Source of the DNA: Verrucomicrobiota bacterium
GTDB taxonomy: Bacteria > Verrucomicrobiota > Kiritimatiellia > CAIVKH01
Length of the DNA: 64,000 nt
Assembly: GCA_024233345.1 (NCBI GenBank)
Contig: JACKPT010000015.1
Coordinates: forward strand, 18,228 to 82,227
Direction of reading: 5' to 3'
The position numbers and the translations under genes are program-made. Positions 42,001 through 48,689 of this stretch are shown in pieces. Position 1 is the first letter of the stretch; each line of letters opens with the position of its first letter. The notes below the pieces were generated by a model. It had not been told where the DNA came from. It did no database searches and saw only the letters and a program-made list of their open reading frames with translations.

Positions 42001-44704
42001 ACAATTACGGGCCGAGGCGGTCAACGACGATCTCGAATTCATTATGGGCTCGGCGGGACAAACCTTCCAGTTTGTACCGTTACCCGATCCGGCGGACCCG
42101 ATTACCGGATTCAGTGCCCTGTTGTTTGAAGATGTGTTCCTCAACAGCGGCTGTGATGAAATCATCGAAGCCTTCCTGAAATTGGAAGTGCAGGCCGGAC
42201 CGGCGGCGGATATGGATGTGAAGGTCGTGGCGGAAATCACCCGATCGCTTGAGCACACCGATCCCGAATATGAAAGTGACACCGATACCAAAGAGCCGGG
42301 AGCCCGTATTGCCAATGTCGGGAATGAGTACTATGTGACGACCAATGAGGTGAACTTCACCATTACTGCCGGATTTACCGGGGAGCAGGCGATCGACATC
42401 ACCGAAGTCCTCAAAGAGATCATCACCAATCCCGCAGGTTGGGATTCTTCCACCCTGGGGTTTGTGTTCGAGGTAACTTCCGGAGGGGCGCAGGCGCGGA
42501 TTCGGATCGATAAGTCCAAACTCGAGGTTGCCTTTATTCCCGATTACAAGATTGATGCGTACTGGGCGACCCCCAGTCTGATTGTGAATCGCTACACCAC
42601 GGAGACCTTGGAATCCCGTAAATCGGTGGCGATGGCCTTTGACTACAATCGTGAACGACTTCTGCTGTTTGGCGGGATCGATGGCAATAAGGTCTTCGAT
42701 AAGACTTATGAGGGAGAGCTCAGCTTCAACGGCGGATATGACCCGACTACGGTGACCTGGACGGAGATTCAATCCGATCAGACCCCACCTGCGCGGTATG
42801 GTCATTCCCTCGTCTATGATGCCCGGAATCTCCAGTTCGTGATGTTTGGCGGCTTTGACATGAACCACCAACCGCTGAACGATACCTGGATCTACACCCC
42901 GCCGGGGGTGGATGAAACCGGTACCACCGCAGGAGCCTGGGCGGAAGTGACCGATTTGATTGCGCCGGATGTTCCGCAACCGCGAGGCGGCGCAAGCATG
43001 ATCTATTATGGTGATTTTGATTACGACCGGGGTCTGGAAGAATATTCGGCTGCCGCCAACAAACAGCGGGTGATCCTGTTTGGCGGTACCGATGGCAAGA
43101 CCTACTTCAACGATACCTGGGTCTTCAATGACAACCGTTGGATTCTGGTCCAGCCGGTGGGTGAGCAATCCCAGGGACCAACCCCTCGCGCCTTTGCCTC
43201 GTTTATCTATGCCCAGAATGGCCGAACGCTTCCCGACCCGGTGGGTGACTTCAGCACCTATCGAAATGAAGATTCGATTCCTCCGGCCCAGATGTCCGCC
43301 TTCCTGTTCGGCGGCCGTACCGGGACCATACCCACCGGTCGGGATACGGATATGGATCTGGTTGACGATGGGGTGGAGCATTCCCTGGGTGGGACGGATG
43401 CCGGCCGGGATCCCCGGTTGAACTTGCTGGTCAACAAGGATTCCGCCACCGAAACCTATCCCTTTGCCTTCAAGCCAATCGGCTCCAAGTCCTCTTCGGC
43501 GCTGCTGCCCCGGGGAACCATCGCCAATCTGGAAGCCCTTCGCCATGACGATGGGATCTACGCGATTGGTGCCGGACTGCCCTGGGAAAGTCATCCGGAT
43601 GATTTCTCGACCGGCACGGTCAGCGGGGGTGCGCCGGATCCCGGTGTCGATGCCCGGTTGCCCCAGCAATCCAGCCTCTGGTATCACCGGTTTGGCGGCG
43701 AGCTCTTCGGGGATGAACGGAATGTATGGGATCTGGGGGTACCGGATAACTCGGTGAATGTGGAGGCCGCGCCTCCATATGCCTATAGCGGGCGATGGGT
43801 CTACGGAACCAAGCTGGATGGCTATTATGGCAATGATTCCATCATGGAGCTCTACTCACCGAGGTTTGATCTGGTCTTGACCGCCGACACCAACGGCAAC
43901 TGGGGCTCGGCCGATTCCACCTACACCAACAATCCGAACTCGTTCTTCCTCATCTTCCATGAATGGCTGGATCTGGCGGACAGTGGCGACTATGTGAAGG
44001 TGGATATGGTTCGCCCTTCGACACCTGCGGATGTCGCCAACCGCGTTACCGGTACCAACAAGGTGGATGTCAGCGTGGTGCCGGCCCGGAATTCGATGCA
44101 CAATACCACCGGCGAATGGCGCCGGATTATTGCCCCGCTCAACATCAGCGGTAATGAAAGCAATCTGTTCCTGAGATTTACCCTGACCTCGGATTCCGAC
44201 GGGGTGGCCGGGGGCTGGTATATCGACGATATCGCCATCGCCCAAGGCGGGGAAATCTCCGGCATTCTCACCAATGGGGGCCCGGGGGCGACCATCGAGC
44301 TGCTCGGTGCCAATGATGGGTATCTGTACGCCGAAGGAATCACTTCCGAGGACGGGGAGTTCGGGTTCGGCTTGCTGCCGATCGGGAACTATGTAGTGGC
44401 CTCTTCCACCTCGACCAGCACGCCGGTTTCGGTGGTTAGTGCACTCTGGATGAGCAACGTCACCCTGGATCCGGTGAATTTGATGTTCAGTTTGATGAAT
44501 GTTCAGATCATGCTGGATGCCGTGACCTGGGAGGCCATGATCAACGAGCAGTATCTGGTTCAATATGCGGATGGCATTTCCAGCACCAATTGGATGGATC
44601 TGGGCGGGCCGGTCACGGCGACCAGTGATCCGATGTCCATCAACGATACCAACACCCCGTCCGGATTGAGGTTCTACCGGGTCTGGCTGCTGAATCAGCC
44701 CTAG
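33074..44704 (+). CDS. Giant secreted subtilisin-like (S8) multidomain protein
   Basis: 3876-aa exported protein. Signal peptide (about 1-26), an STN-like domain (about 37-110), a propeptide-like region (about 150-350) and a peptidase S8 domain with complete catalytic residues D382 (TDSGID), H429 (NGHGTHVAG), N541 (AAGNDG) and S667 (SGTSMATP). Downstream are a beta-sandwich (about 765-875), repeats of the type PVIAWRQ..WNGSSWVGLGG (885-1260), an FN3-like segment (about 1275-1375), TSP3-type repeats (about 1385-1495, 2075-2150, 2255-2615), jelly-roll and carboxypeptidase-regulatory-like domains, a C-type-lectin-like domain (about 2625-2760), Kelch repeats (about 2790-2880, 3175-3420) and a terminal module ending FYRVWLLNQP. 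Active protease with adhesive tail is inferred. Confidence 0.9.
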   Translation: MFSMIARTRSVLSFSLVLVASLALAIPSSESQFEEPGKIVIHENQGQFDVRIEQARLGDVANVLEQQLGLRLSIPEELADQKVTLRGHGLSTEDILANLGDSMAMVFEQEGEGLRLVSAQLTSQQDEVAGDAYEDDPTAEVMRLQGHRLTNVRKDRPIGAAARNPRALALKNALIDTERAARSGISVQVPEALTASEDSEWKIVQFDQPVSQADLDALAAAGFVRGHYVPNNAFAVRVAPGQEDDLAALPNVYHIEPYHPYYKLSEPVLAHLLGDANPEQEALVDEGRFNVVTFHGETDLKSLGRGVTVVKETVLDDRKVVEITAPKEQLLALARNDAVQWLETTAVLKPMNDTGKKKIRGVALQERLPQFTGKGVVIGVTDSGIDVNHQGFALQPGLPTGLGQNTRVSYYINEASVTTDGVIGDNNGHGTHVAGSILGNGALSSTANSVPGSDGPPYAEGQFAGMAPDARAVIIEDFNAFSYSEQVAIAYTNKARLSNNSWGASVYEYTSDSLSWDLLVRDALPDVSGRQEFIAFFAAGNDGQGGDDGLNGSPETVGTPGNAKNVITVGAMEQRRYANNLSGIYDLTDTDWQIASFSSRGPVELYNEAGSDTRIKPDIVAPGVYVLSTQSKDTNPDQLINPISLSDDYKSGNVDTGTNYAFYSGTSMATPLTTGAGALFYEYYTNKFGTVPSPAMMKAALIAGARMVNTLVYQYPQATPFVEVVDQGWGRVDVLRSAQGSLIQPSDDLIMIDQSSPIQTEQFFSQQITVNPGDGGLKVVLTWTDPPGNPANSIQLVNDLDLLVLAPGGGGYIGNRFDLDGVSSRLFPVADPVLGDEHNNVEVVLIPDPIPGTYTIRAYGYSVPEGPQDFAMVIMKGVGTERRSEGDSPAITVDETGQPYVAYSGFDVGGNRNIFVKQWRGDMGDLSDFGEWKRLDDNWFGLKSSASGTGVSLTLEDSRKPTIAVRDGKIYVAWLQAGSHTNIYMRMYDGSNWQELGGSASGDGVSQQTTYAPTDPKIAVGADGLPVIAWRQQSLTNIKIVAKKWNGSSWVGLGGSDVGIGDSNQSVAPTLTINSFGNPVVAWSELLTQLIHVWQWNGAAWVNLGQQGNLPFTEMPHIDAGPNGDLYLTWIQTTAVQNPNQIFASRRTGGSWQAMGNSLTYPGISASTSTVTRPFNPNISYSAQPFPRVFVSYLSGTGTNAMVNVKQYDFATWSGVAGAGTKPGVDEFNGGATNLVMDSTALGVPVVAFDTDGGIGIQETVTYGLVADIIAPTFEGLTKAVGGTNNEVVLTWRAAGDNLSTGITYRIYMGTNKYACYDVPMCNPADVFANQIATVANLTNFTVNGLANYENRCFGVRSVDASGNADTNTVILYAGPEASGVDCFDLDTDNDGLPDWWENSFGQGNPAADPDGDGLTNSNEFQYATDPLRSDSDSDGISDADEINLIGTLPSVADSDGDGLDDNHEFTLGSDPVDADSNDNGVSDGDLVRMGYPDPTLAIEVYSRLYVETFEANSPSRTNWSKVVPNQQYPLNFWHLSDAEPSPNTTGIQRFNDHSTNTSYRMAVDITRTNPAASYQVGTNLWIAGLASPMIDASTNDNLYVWWKEYYDLEPNKDFGEVQARASGDTNWIVVSVPVTGNSGAWVNNRADLSMFAGQSNVQIRFVFTANGVNNQHHGWYVDDVQFISGANNLVGWVRDIWGRPVLGAKVEIIGIGIVTNVAGGHGVAAAGKIFGEAFTAADGSYQVQGLPRGQFYAKASHATYQAEFWNGELFNPTYDFGNEANPGVFRIDDVGPGGIVDLTAGVGPEVDFELEFGTSPSFITAVATPALPVYLNFNRSLQSWNGSTSSPALVALQTIPGPPVDNQADWDTNPVAPNFYSSASAGETFMGLGGTLWNTPPVRTDIRQGELVHAYMGTNGGRGVVFVASLDGISRSIYINGSDTGADTPAQIAVQAGEHLIQIAGPGEADNIVKIVQVPLGVRTNIAFTAADLYGDAGSLSLQTIDVDGNDLQGASIYLNGRLISTNSVSGLSRSTSPATLGGLVAGTYAVSFALDGYKTSATRLFQVVPGESTLVKLTLYEDDLDRDRVGDATEISAFTNRFAQSGIGDADADGFSNAGEFAMRGQYGIELDPNNPDTDGDGMLDGDEVGYDGFLVNPGGHIYYAATHLATNAIEGYDTLRLRFVGRYLEGIWNFGDLLPTVVSVDGDRAETTNVVHTTPVPPTVESAQTVVGSLPSNVIAKAVSLGNPAGVRVFGDTDPSLVDTDGDSLWDGFEFAYLAMTNVFNDVIRILDPIHFGEGDWDPDADELINALEFLGKDGVANTNDWTNPRDNDSDDDLMPDGWEYHYGLDALDDSDALSDEDADGLLNVQEYQNGTDPLLADTDADGLLDGLEILYGADPLNADTDGDRLIDGWEVQLGTDPAVADTDEDGMPDGFEVLDAFGALLAPDQRLNPLDPSDADDDYDGDGLSNLEEYLVRDGGAGNQPDGVVWEYSTNPFNPDTDGDSMPDGWETYYGLHPMDPTVDKDGNTVLQNRALGTSGDLDGDGVWNLREFNIRFYLNPDADDYAILDYSTDPRDPDTDDDGLGDGEEDRIFRSHPHRQDTDKDHLIDGADLTNRWSETESTLRLSEFELIACGTCTWWDAYAMAQVPHPEYTNIFGRLATFASTENGEAEYGYVVSNLLGGGETAIALGATNLTDSALNWNWVGDEYESLDDELLFLALTSVADETNALVMDGTGVLGSQLATNTISHYLVEWEFVPQITNHYDQALNDLWQLTWCDLCDLPSWRKVEPSTNSPLPSPRWGAAATYIPVFETKNPRNDNNGNVLLDNRQLVVFGGRDGVTRNRDVWEFVVRSNMWIKSNASLRRSNVATFYDGLSEFSAVSVFGYKNTKSGACPCDNYDCDGSDFALPKNRPWGGEDDSSPSFDWTYLFGGWDDAHGYFENHRFYKSTDDPRELRETRDAVEGNGVTEYTRDGQLRAEAVNDDLEFIMGSAGQTFQFVPLPDPADPITGFSALLFEDVFLNSGCDEIIEAFLKLEVQAGPAADMDVKVVAEITRSLEHTDPEYESDTDTKEPGARIANVGNEYYVTTNEVNFTITAGFTGEQAIDITEVLKEIITNPAGWDSSTLGFVFEVTSGGAQARIRIDKSKLEVAFIPDYKIDAYWATPSLIVNRYTTETLESRKSVAMAFDYNRERLLLFGGIDGNKVFDKTYEGELSFNGGYDPTTVTWTEIQSDQTPPARYGHSLVYDARNLQFVMFGGFDMNHQPLNDTWIYTPPGVDETGTTAGAWAEVTDLIAPDVPQPRGGASMIYYGDFDYDRGLEEYSAAANKQRVILFGGTDGKTYFNDTWVFNDNRWILVQPVGEQSQGPTPRAFASFIYAQNGRTLPDPVGDFSTYRNEDSIPPAQMSAFLFGGRTGTIPTGRDTDMDLVDDGVEHSLGGTDAGRDPRLNLLVNKDSATETYPFAFKPIGSKSSSALLPRGTIANLEALRHDDGIYAIGAGLPWESHPDDFSTGTVSGGAPDPGVDARLPQQSSLWYHRFGGELFGDERNVWDLGVPDNSVNVEAAPPYAYSGRWVYGTKLDGYYGNDSIMELYSPRFDLVLTADTNGNWGSADSTYTNNPNSFFLIFHEWLDLADSGDYVKVDMVRPSTPADVANRVTGTNKVDVSVVPARNSMHNTTGEWRRIIAPLNISGNESNLFLRFTLTSDSDGVAGGWYIDDIAIAQGGEISGILTNGGPGATIELLGANDGYLYAEGITSEDGEFGFGLLPIGNYVVASSTSTSTPVSVVSALWMSNVTLDPVNLMFSLMNVQIMLDAVTWEAMINEQYLVQYADGISSTNWMDLGGPVTATSDPMSINDTNTPSGLRFYRVWLLNQP

Positions 44705-44721
44705 GTCGGTGGTGGTGGGAT

Positions 44722-44754
44722 CCGCCTGTCGGTCGTTTGGGCCTAGGCAGGCGG
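44722..44754 (+). terminator. Possible hairpin terminator after the giant gene
   Basis: Inverted repeat CCGCCTG...CAGGCGG with a 19-nt loop, starting 18 bp after the stop codon of the giant protein. No U-run follows, so it may be a transcription-pausing or RNA-stabilising structure and not a true rho-independent terminator. Confidence 0.3.
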
Positions 44755-44869
44755 TGAATAAATGAAGCGGTTTAAGGTTTGACCGGCACTGGGTCGGTTG
44801 TCTAGGCTTGCTGAGCTTTTGAGCGAAATTTGATCGGACGGAAAACCTGATTCGGAGAAGGAGTTGAAG

Positions 44870-45721
44870 ATGATTGTGAAACGTAGCGTGTTGGCAGTTG
44901 CCGTGATGGGTGCTGCGCTGATGTTCAGCGGTTGTGACTGGAGCAGTGGCGGTGGTGCAACCTCCTTCAATACATCCCGCGGGGCTGGAGTCAGTATCAA
45001 CCTTTCCGGCGTATACCGGGGTGAATTTCCGGGTGGACGTGCCGTGCAAACCACCACGGCAGGGAACATCACCGCATTGACCATCCGTCAGACCGGTAAC
45101 CGGGTTGAAGTGACGGATAATCAGGGCTCGACCTATGTCGGAACGGTCGGTTCCCCCGGTCTGGTCTCCCAACCGACTGCGGACGGAACTTATCCCGCCG
45201 GCGCGGAATTGGCTCAGGGGCAAATCAACTTCTCGGGTAAGGACGGGGTTTCCGCCAAGGATATTGAGTTTGTCGGCATTATTCACGTGGTCGCAGTCAC
45301 GGATATCCAGGGGAACAGCCGGGTCAGTTCCCAGACCTCGGCGAATGCCTCACGGGATGAAACCACACGCACGATTCAAAATGGGGATGGAACCTCCACC
45401 ACCGAGACCATCCTGACCATTGGCACCCCGGATGATCCTTTCTATCAGGTTACGACAACGACTGTGGTCACCGAGGACAGCACCGGCCGGGTGATCAGCA
45501 ATACGTCGACCACGGAAGGCGGGACGACGACCACTCAGTCCACTGAATTTTCCATTACCGAGGCCACTTCCCAGTATCGTCTGGAAGGTACCTGGGTGGA
45601 GCTTGGCGGCAAGACCTCCGGGGTGCAGGCCCGTTCGGCGGGGACCTCCGGCTTGATCACGACCACCACCGAGGTGGCCAATGATTCTCCCACCCCAACC
45701 GCGCAGGTCACTTTCTTTTAA
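44870..45721 (+). CDS. Predicted lipoprotein, family not recognised
   Basis: 283-aa protein with a lipoprotein signal peptide: KRSVLAVAVMGAALMFSG followed by the lipid-modified Cys at C22. Asp follows at +2, a residue that in Enterobacteria signals retention in the inner membrane; this rule may not apply here. The mature part is Thr/Gly/Ser-rich and predicted to be mainly beta (LSGVYRGEFPGGRAVQTTTAG, repeated DSTGRVISNTSTTEGGTTTT). No catalytic motif is visible. AGAAGGAG precedes the ATG at a good distance; a TTG two codons upstream is in frame. It lies downstream of the giant protein and is followed by a strong terminator. Confidence 0.75.
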   Translation: MIVKRSVLAVAVMGAALMFSGCDWSSGGGATSFNTSRGAGVSINLSGVYRGEFPGGRAVQTTTAGNITALTIRQTGNRVEVTDNQGSTYVGTVGSPGLVSQPTADGTYPAGAELAQGQINFSGKDGVSAKDIEFVGIIHVVAVTDIQGNSRVSSQTSANASRDETTRTIQNGDGTSTTETILTIGTPDDPFYQVTTTTVVTEDSTGRVISNTSTTEGGTTTTQSTEFSITEATSQYRLEGTWVELGGKTSGVQARSAGTSGLITTTTEVANDSPTPTAQVTFF

Positions 45722-45742
45722 CTCCTGACGGTGTGCCGTTTG

Positions 45743-45775
45743 AAAGCCCGGTTGACGTAAACCGGGCTTTTTTTA
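45743..45775 (+). terminator. Rho-independent terminator after the lipoprotein gene
   Basis: Perfect 11-bp stem AAAGCCCGGTT/AACCGGGCTTT (45743-45753, 45760-45770) with a 6-nt loop, running into TTTTTTT. This is the clearest intrinsic terminator in the window. Confidence 0.85.
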
Positions 45776-45865
45776 TGTCCATGATTGAATGCCGACGGGT
45801 GCTTGCTATCATGATCCAAGGCATATCTGATCCCATGATATTCCGGAGAGGATAAGGATACATTC

Positions 45866-47137
45866 ATGAACACACAGGGTGGCGGTTACAATCGTTCGGT
45901 CAAGTCGGTGGCGGTGATTCTTGGTGGAGGGCAGGGGACGAGGTTGCTTCCCCTGACCCAGGAACGGGCCAAGCCCGCAGTTCCGGTGGCAGGTAAATAC
46001 CGGCTGGTGGACATTCCCATTTCCAATTGTATCAACAGCGGCCTCCGCCAAATCTACTTGTTGACCCAGTTCAACAGTGAGTCTCTTCACCGTCATGTCA
46101 ACCGGACCTATCATTTTGACCAGTACTCGAAGGGGTTTGTCCGGATTCTGGCCGCGCAACAGACGCCGGGTTCCGAAACCTGGTACCAGGGAACCGCAGA
46201 CGCGGTCCGGCAGGGGTTGCGTTATGTTGCGGAGGACAAGCCGGACCTGGTGGTGATACTTTCCGGGGATCAGTTGTACCGGCTCAATTTTGCCGCAGTG
46301 ATTGACCAGCATCTGAAAACCGGTTCGGAGATCACCATCTGCACCAAGCCGGTGCCGCGAGAAGAAGCCTACTCGTTGGGCATTCTCCAGGTCGATGAGC
46401 ACAAGAAGATCGTGAAGTTTTCGGAAAAGCCGGGCAACACCCCGGCGTTGGATGCCCTGCGCGCACCACTCTATGAGGAGGAGCGTTACCTGGCCAGCAT
46501 GGGCATCTATGTGTTCAATAGTTCCGTGCTGCAGGAAGTGCTGGTTCAGAGTCAGAAATCCGACTTTGGCAAGCACATCATTCCTGCCGCGATCGAGTCG
46601 AGAAAGGTGTTCAGTTATATCTATGAGGGGTATTGGCGGGATATCGGAACGCTCGGTTCTTTCTGGGAAGCGAATCTCGGTCTCACCGATGAAGTTCCTG
46701 AATTCAGTTTCTACGATACCCATGCGCCGATCTTCACCGATATGCGGTATCTGCCCCCGTCCAAAATCAATCACTGCGATCTGAACCGGTGCTTGCTGTC
46801 CGAGGGCTGTATTGTCTCCGGAGATAAAATTCTGCACTCGGTGATTGGAATCCGGGCGGTGATTGGCGAGGGCACGACCATCGAGCATTCGGTGATCATG
46901 GGCGCCGACTATTATGAGGAGCCGGAAAGTACACCCAAGGGGCTTCCTCCCATCGGCATTGGCAAACACTGTGTGATTCGGAATGCGATCATTGACAAGA
47001 ATGCCCGTATCGGCGACGGGGTGACGATCTCGCCCGAAGGGAAAAGTGACAATCTCTCCACCCCGATGTATACGGTGCAGGATGGCGTGATCGTGATCCC
47101 CAAGAACGCGATTATTCCCAGCGGCGCAAAGCTCTAA
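45866..47137 (+). CDS. glgC: Glucose-1-phosphate adenylyltransferase
   Basis: Makes ADP-glucose from glucose 1-phosphate and ATP, the committed step of bacterial glycogen synthesis. The N-terminal nucleotide-binding motif LGGGQGTRLLPLTQERAKPA and the following KYRLVDIPISNCINSG are diagnostic. The C-terminal left-handed beta helix is visible as hexapeptide-type segments (GIRAVIGEGTTIEHSVIMGADYY). It is 423 aa, normal length. It is preceded by a GGAGAGGATAAGG ribosome region and stands alone after the terminator at 45743-45775. Other glycogen genes are not present. Confidence 0.95.
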   Translation: MNTQGGGYNRSVKSVAVILGGGQGTRLLPLTQERAKPAVPVAGKYRLVDIPISNCINSGLRQIYLLTQFNSESLHRHVNRTYHFDQYSKGFVRILAAQQTPGSETWYQGTADAVRQGLRYVAEDKPDLVVILSGDQLYRLNFAAVIDQHLKTGSEITICTKPVPREEAYSLGILQVDEHKKIVKFSEKPGNTPALDALRAPLYEEERYLASMGIYVFNSSVLQEVLVQSQKSDFGKHIIPAAIESRKVFSYIYEGYWRDIGTLGSFWEANLGLTDEVPEFSFYDTHAPIFTDMRYLPPSKINHCDLNRCLLSEGCIVSGDKILHSVIGIRAVIGEGTTIEHSVIMGADYYEEPESTPKGLPPIGIGKHCVIRNAIIDKNARIGDGVTISPEGKSDNLSTPMYTVQDGVIVIPKNAIIPSGAKL

Positions 47138-47289
47138 GGCCGCGCGGGTGGCCCGGGCCTGGGGCTCCTGCCCACGGAACCGCAGGTCGATCTTGTCGGC
47201 GCGGCTGCGCTGCCGCTTCATCCCGATGTGTGCCCGGGGGTGTTTCCTTTCTTGTTCAGAGCCATGCGGATGCATAGACTGGGTCCGCT

Positions 47290-48684
47290 ATGACAACCAT
47301 GAGCTATATCAGTACCCGGGGCGGATCGGCGCCGATGGGCTTTCAGCAGGCGGTGATGACCGGGTTGGCGGAGGACGGAGGACTGTTGGTCCCGTGCTCG
47401 CTTCCGGATGTTCGGGACCGGTTGGAGGTCTGGCGCAGCCTTGCCTATCCGGACTTGGCGTATGAAGTACTCCGGCTGTTCACGGACTTGCCCGATGCCG
47501 ATCTGCGGGCGCTGGTGGACCGCAGTTACCGGGTTTTCCGGGTTCCCGAAGTGGTGCCGGTGGTCCCGGTTGGGAAAGTGCATGTGGTGGAGCTGTTTCA
47601 TGGTCCGACCCTGGCCTTTAAGGACATTGCCCTTCAGTTTCTGAGCAACTGTTTTGAATACATTCTCGAACGGGAGAACGGGGAGTTAAATATTCTGGGG
47701 GCAACCAGCGGTGATACCGGGAGTGCGGCCATTCACGGGGTCCGGGGCCGCGAACGGATTCGCATCTTCATCATGCATCCCAAGGGACGAGTTTCCCCGT
47801 TGCAGGAGCGGCAGATGACTTCGGTGCTGGACGACAATGTCTTCAATCTTGCCGTCGAGGGCACATTCGATGATTGCCAGAGCATCATGAAGTCGTTGTT
47901 TGAGGATGTACCCTTCAAGCAGACTCATTCCCTCGGGGCGATCAACTCCGTGAACTGGGCCCGGGTGCTCGCGCAAATTGTGTATTTTTTCTATGCCGGC
48001 CTCCGGGTTCTGGAGCAAACCGGCGCGTCGAGGGTTCGCTTTTCGGTTCCGACCGGAAATTTCGGGGATATTCTGGCCGGATACTATGCAGCTCGCATGG
48101 GACTGCCGGTGGGTAAGTTGATTCTTGCCACCAATGAAAATGATATACTGACCAGGTTTTTCACCACCGGGGTTTATGCCAAGGGGACGGTGGTGCCCAC
48201 CATCAGTCCCTCGATGGATATTCAGGTAGCCAGCAATTTTGAGCGGTATCTTTTTGACCGGGTGGGGAGGAATCCTGAAGTGCTGCGAGCGATGATGGCG
48301 GATTTCAAGATCTCAGGCCGGTTGTCGGTTCCGGTGGGGGAAGGAGGCGAGGTGGACCCTCTGTTTTTTGCCGGAACCGGCACGACCCGTGACACCCTGG
48401 ACACCATCCGGCACACTTATCGCGAGTCAGGATATCTGCTGGATCCCCATACCGCGGTGGGCGTCTCGGTGGCCTCCCGGTGTTTCCGTGACGATGAGCC
48501 GATGTTATGTCTGGCAACTGCGCATCCGGCCAAATTCAATCAGGCCATTGAAGACGCCCTCGGCGAGGATCTGGCGCACCATCCGATACTGGATCAACTC
48601 AAAGAGGCCGAGACCCGGTGTGACTGCCTGCCTGCGGATGTCGATGCGGTCCGTGCCTACGTACAGGAACACTGCACTCCCTGA
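47290..48684 (+). CDS. thrC: Threonine synthase
   Basis: PLP enzyme that converts O-phosphohomoserine to threonine. The N-terminal STRG segment and the PLP-lysine motif FHGPTLAFKDIALQFL (Lys near residue 113) identify it, as does GATSGDTGSAAIHGVRG further on. The phosphate-binding segment SVPTGNFGDILAGY also fits the class (fungal/enterobacterial-type) threonine synthase. It is 464 aa, normal. An in-frame ATG at 47302 is an alternative start. The FHA-protein gene follows after 5 bp. Confidence 0.94.
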   Translation: MTTMSYISTRGGSAPMGFQQAVMTGLAEDGGLLVPCSLPDVRDRLEVWRSLAYPDLAYEVLRLFTDLPDADLRALVDRSYRVFRVPEVVPVVPVGKVHVVELFHGPTLAFKDIALQFLSNCFEYILERENGELNILGATSGDTGSAAIHGVRGRERIRIFIMHPKGRVSPLQERQMTSVLDDNVFNLAVEGTFDDCQSIMKSLFEDVPFKQTHSLGAINSVNWARVLAQIVYFFYAGLRVLEQTGASRVRFSVPTGNFGDILAGYYAARMGLPVGKLILATNENDILTRFFTTGVYAKGTVVPTISPSMDIQVASNFERYLFDRVGRNPEVLRAMMADFKISGRLSVPVGEGGEVDPLFFAGTGTTRDTLDTIRHTYRESGYLLDPHTAVGVSVASRCFRDDEPMLCLATAHPAKFNQAIEDALGEDLAHHPILDQLKEAETRCDCLPADVDAVRAYVQEHCTP

Positions 48685-48689
48685 ATGCC

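Noticed and set aside
24866..44704. PEP-CTERM, LPXTG or autotransporter anchoring of the large secreted proteins
   Set aside because: The C-terminal ends show neither the PEP motif with membrane helix and Arg cluster, nor LPXTG, nor an aromatic-ending beta-barrel.
47138..47289. tRNA or structured RNA between glgC and thrC
   Set aside because: The gap has GC-rich inverted repeats (GGCCCGGGCC) but no cloverleaf or conserved tRNA positions.
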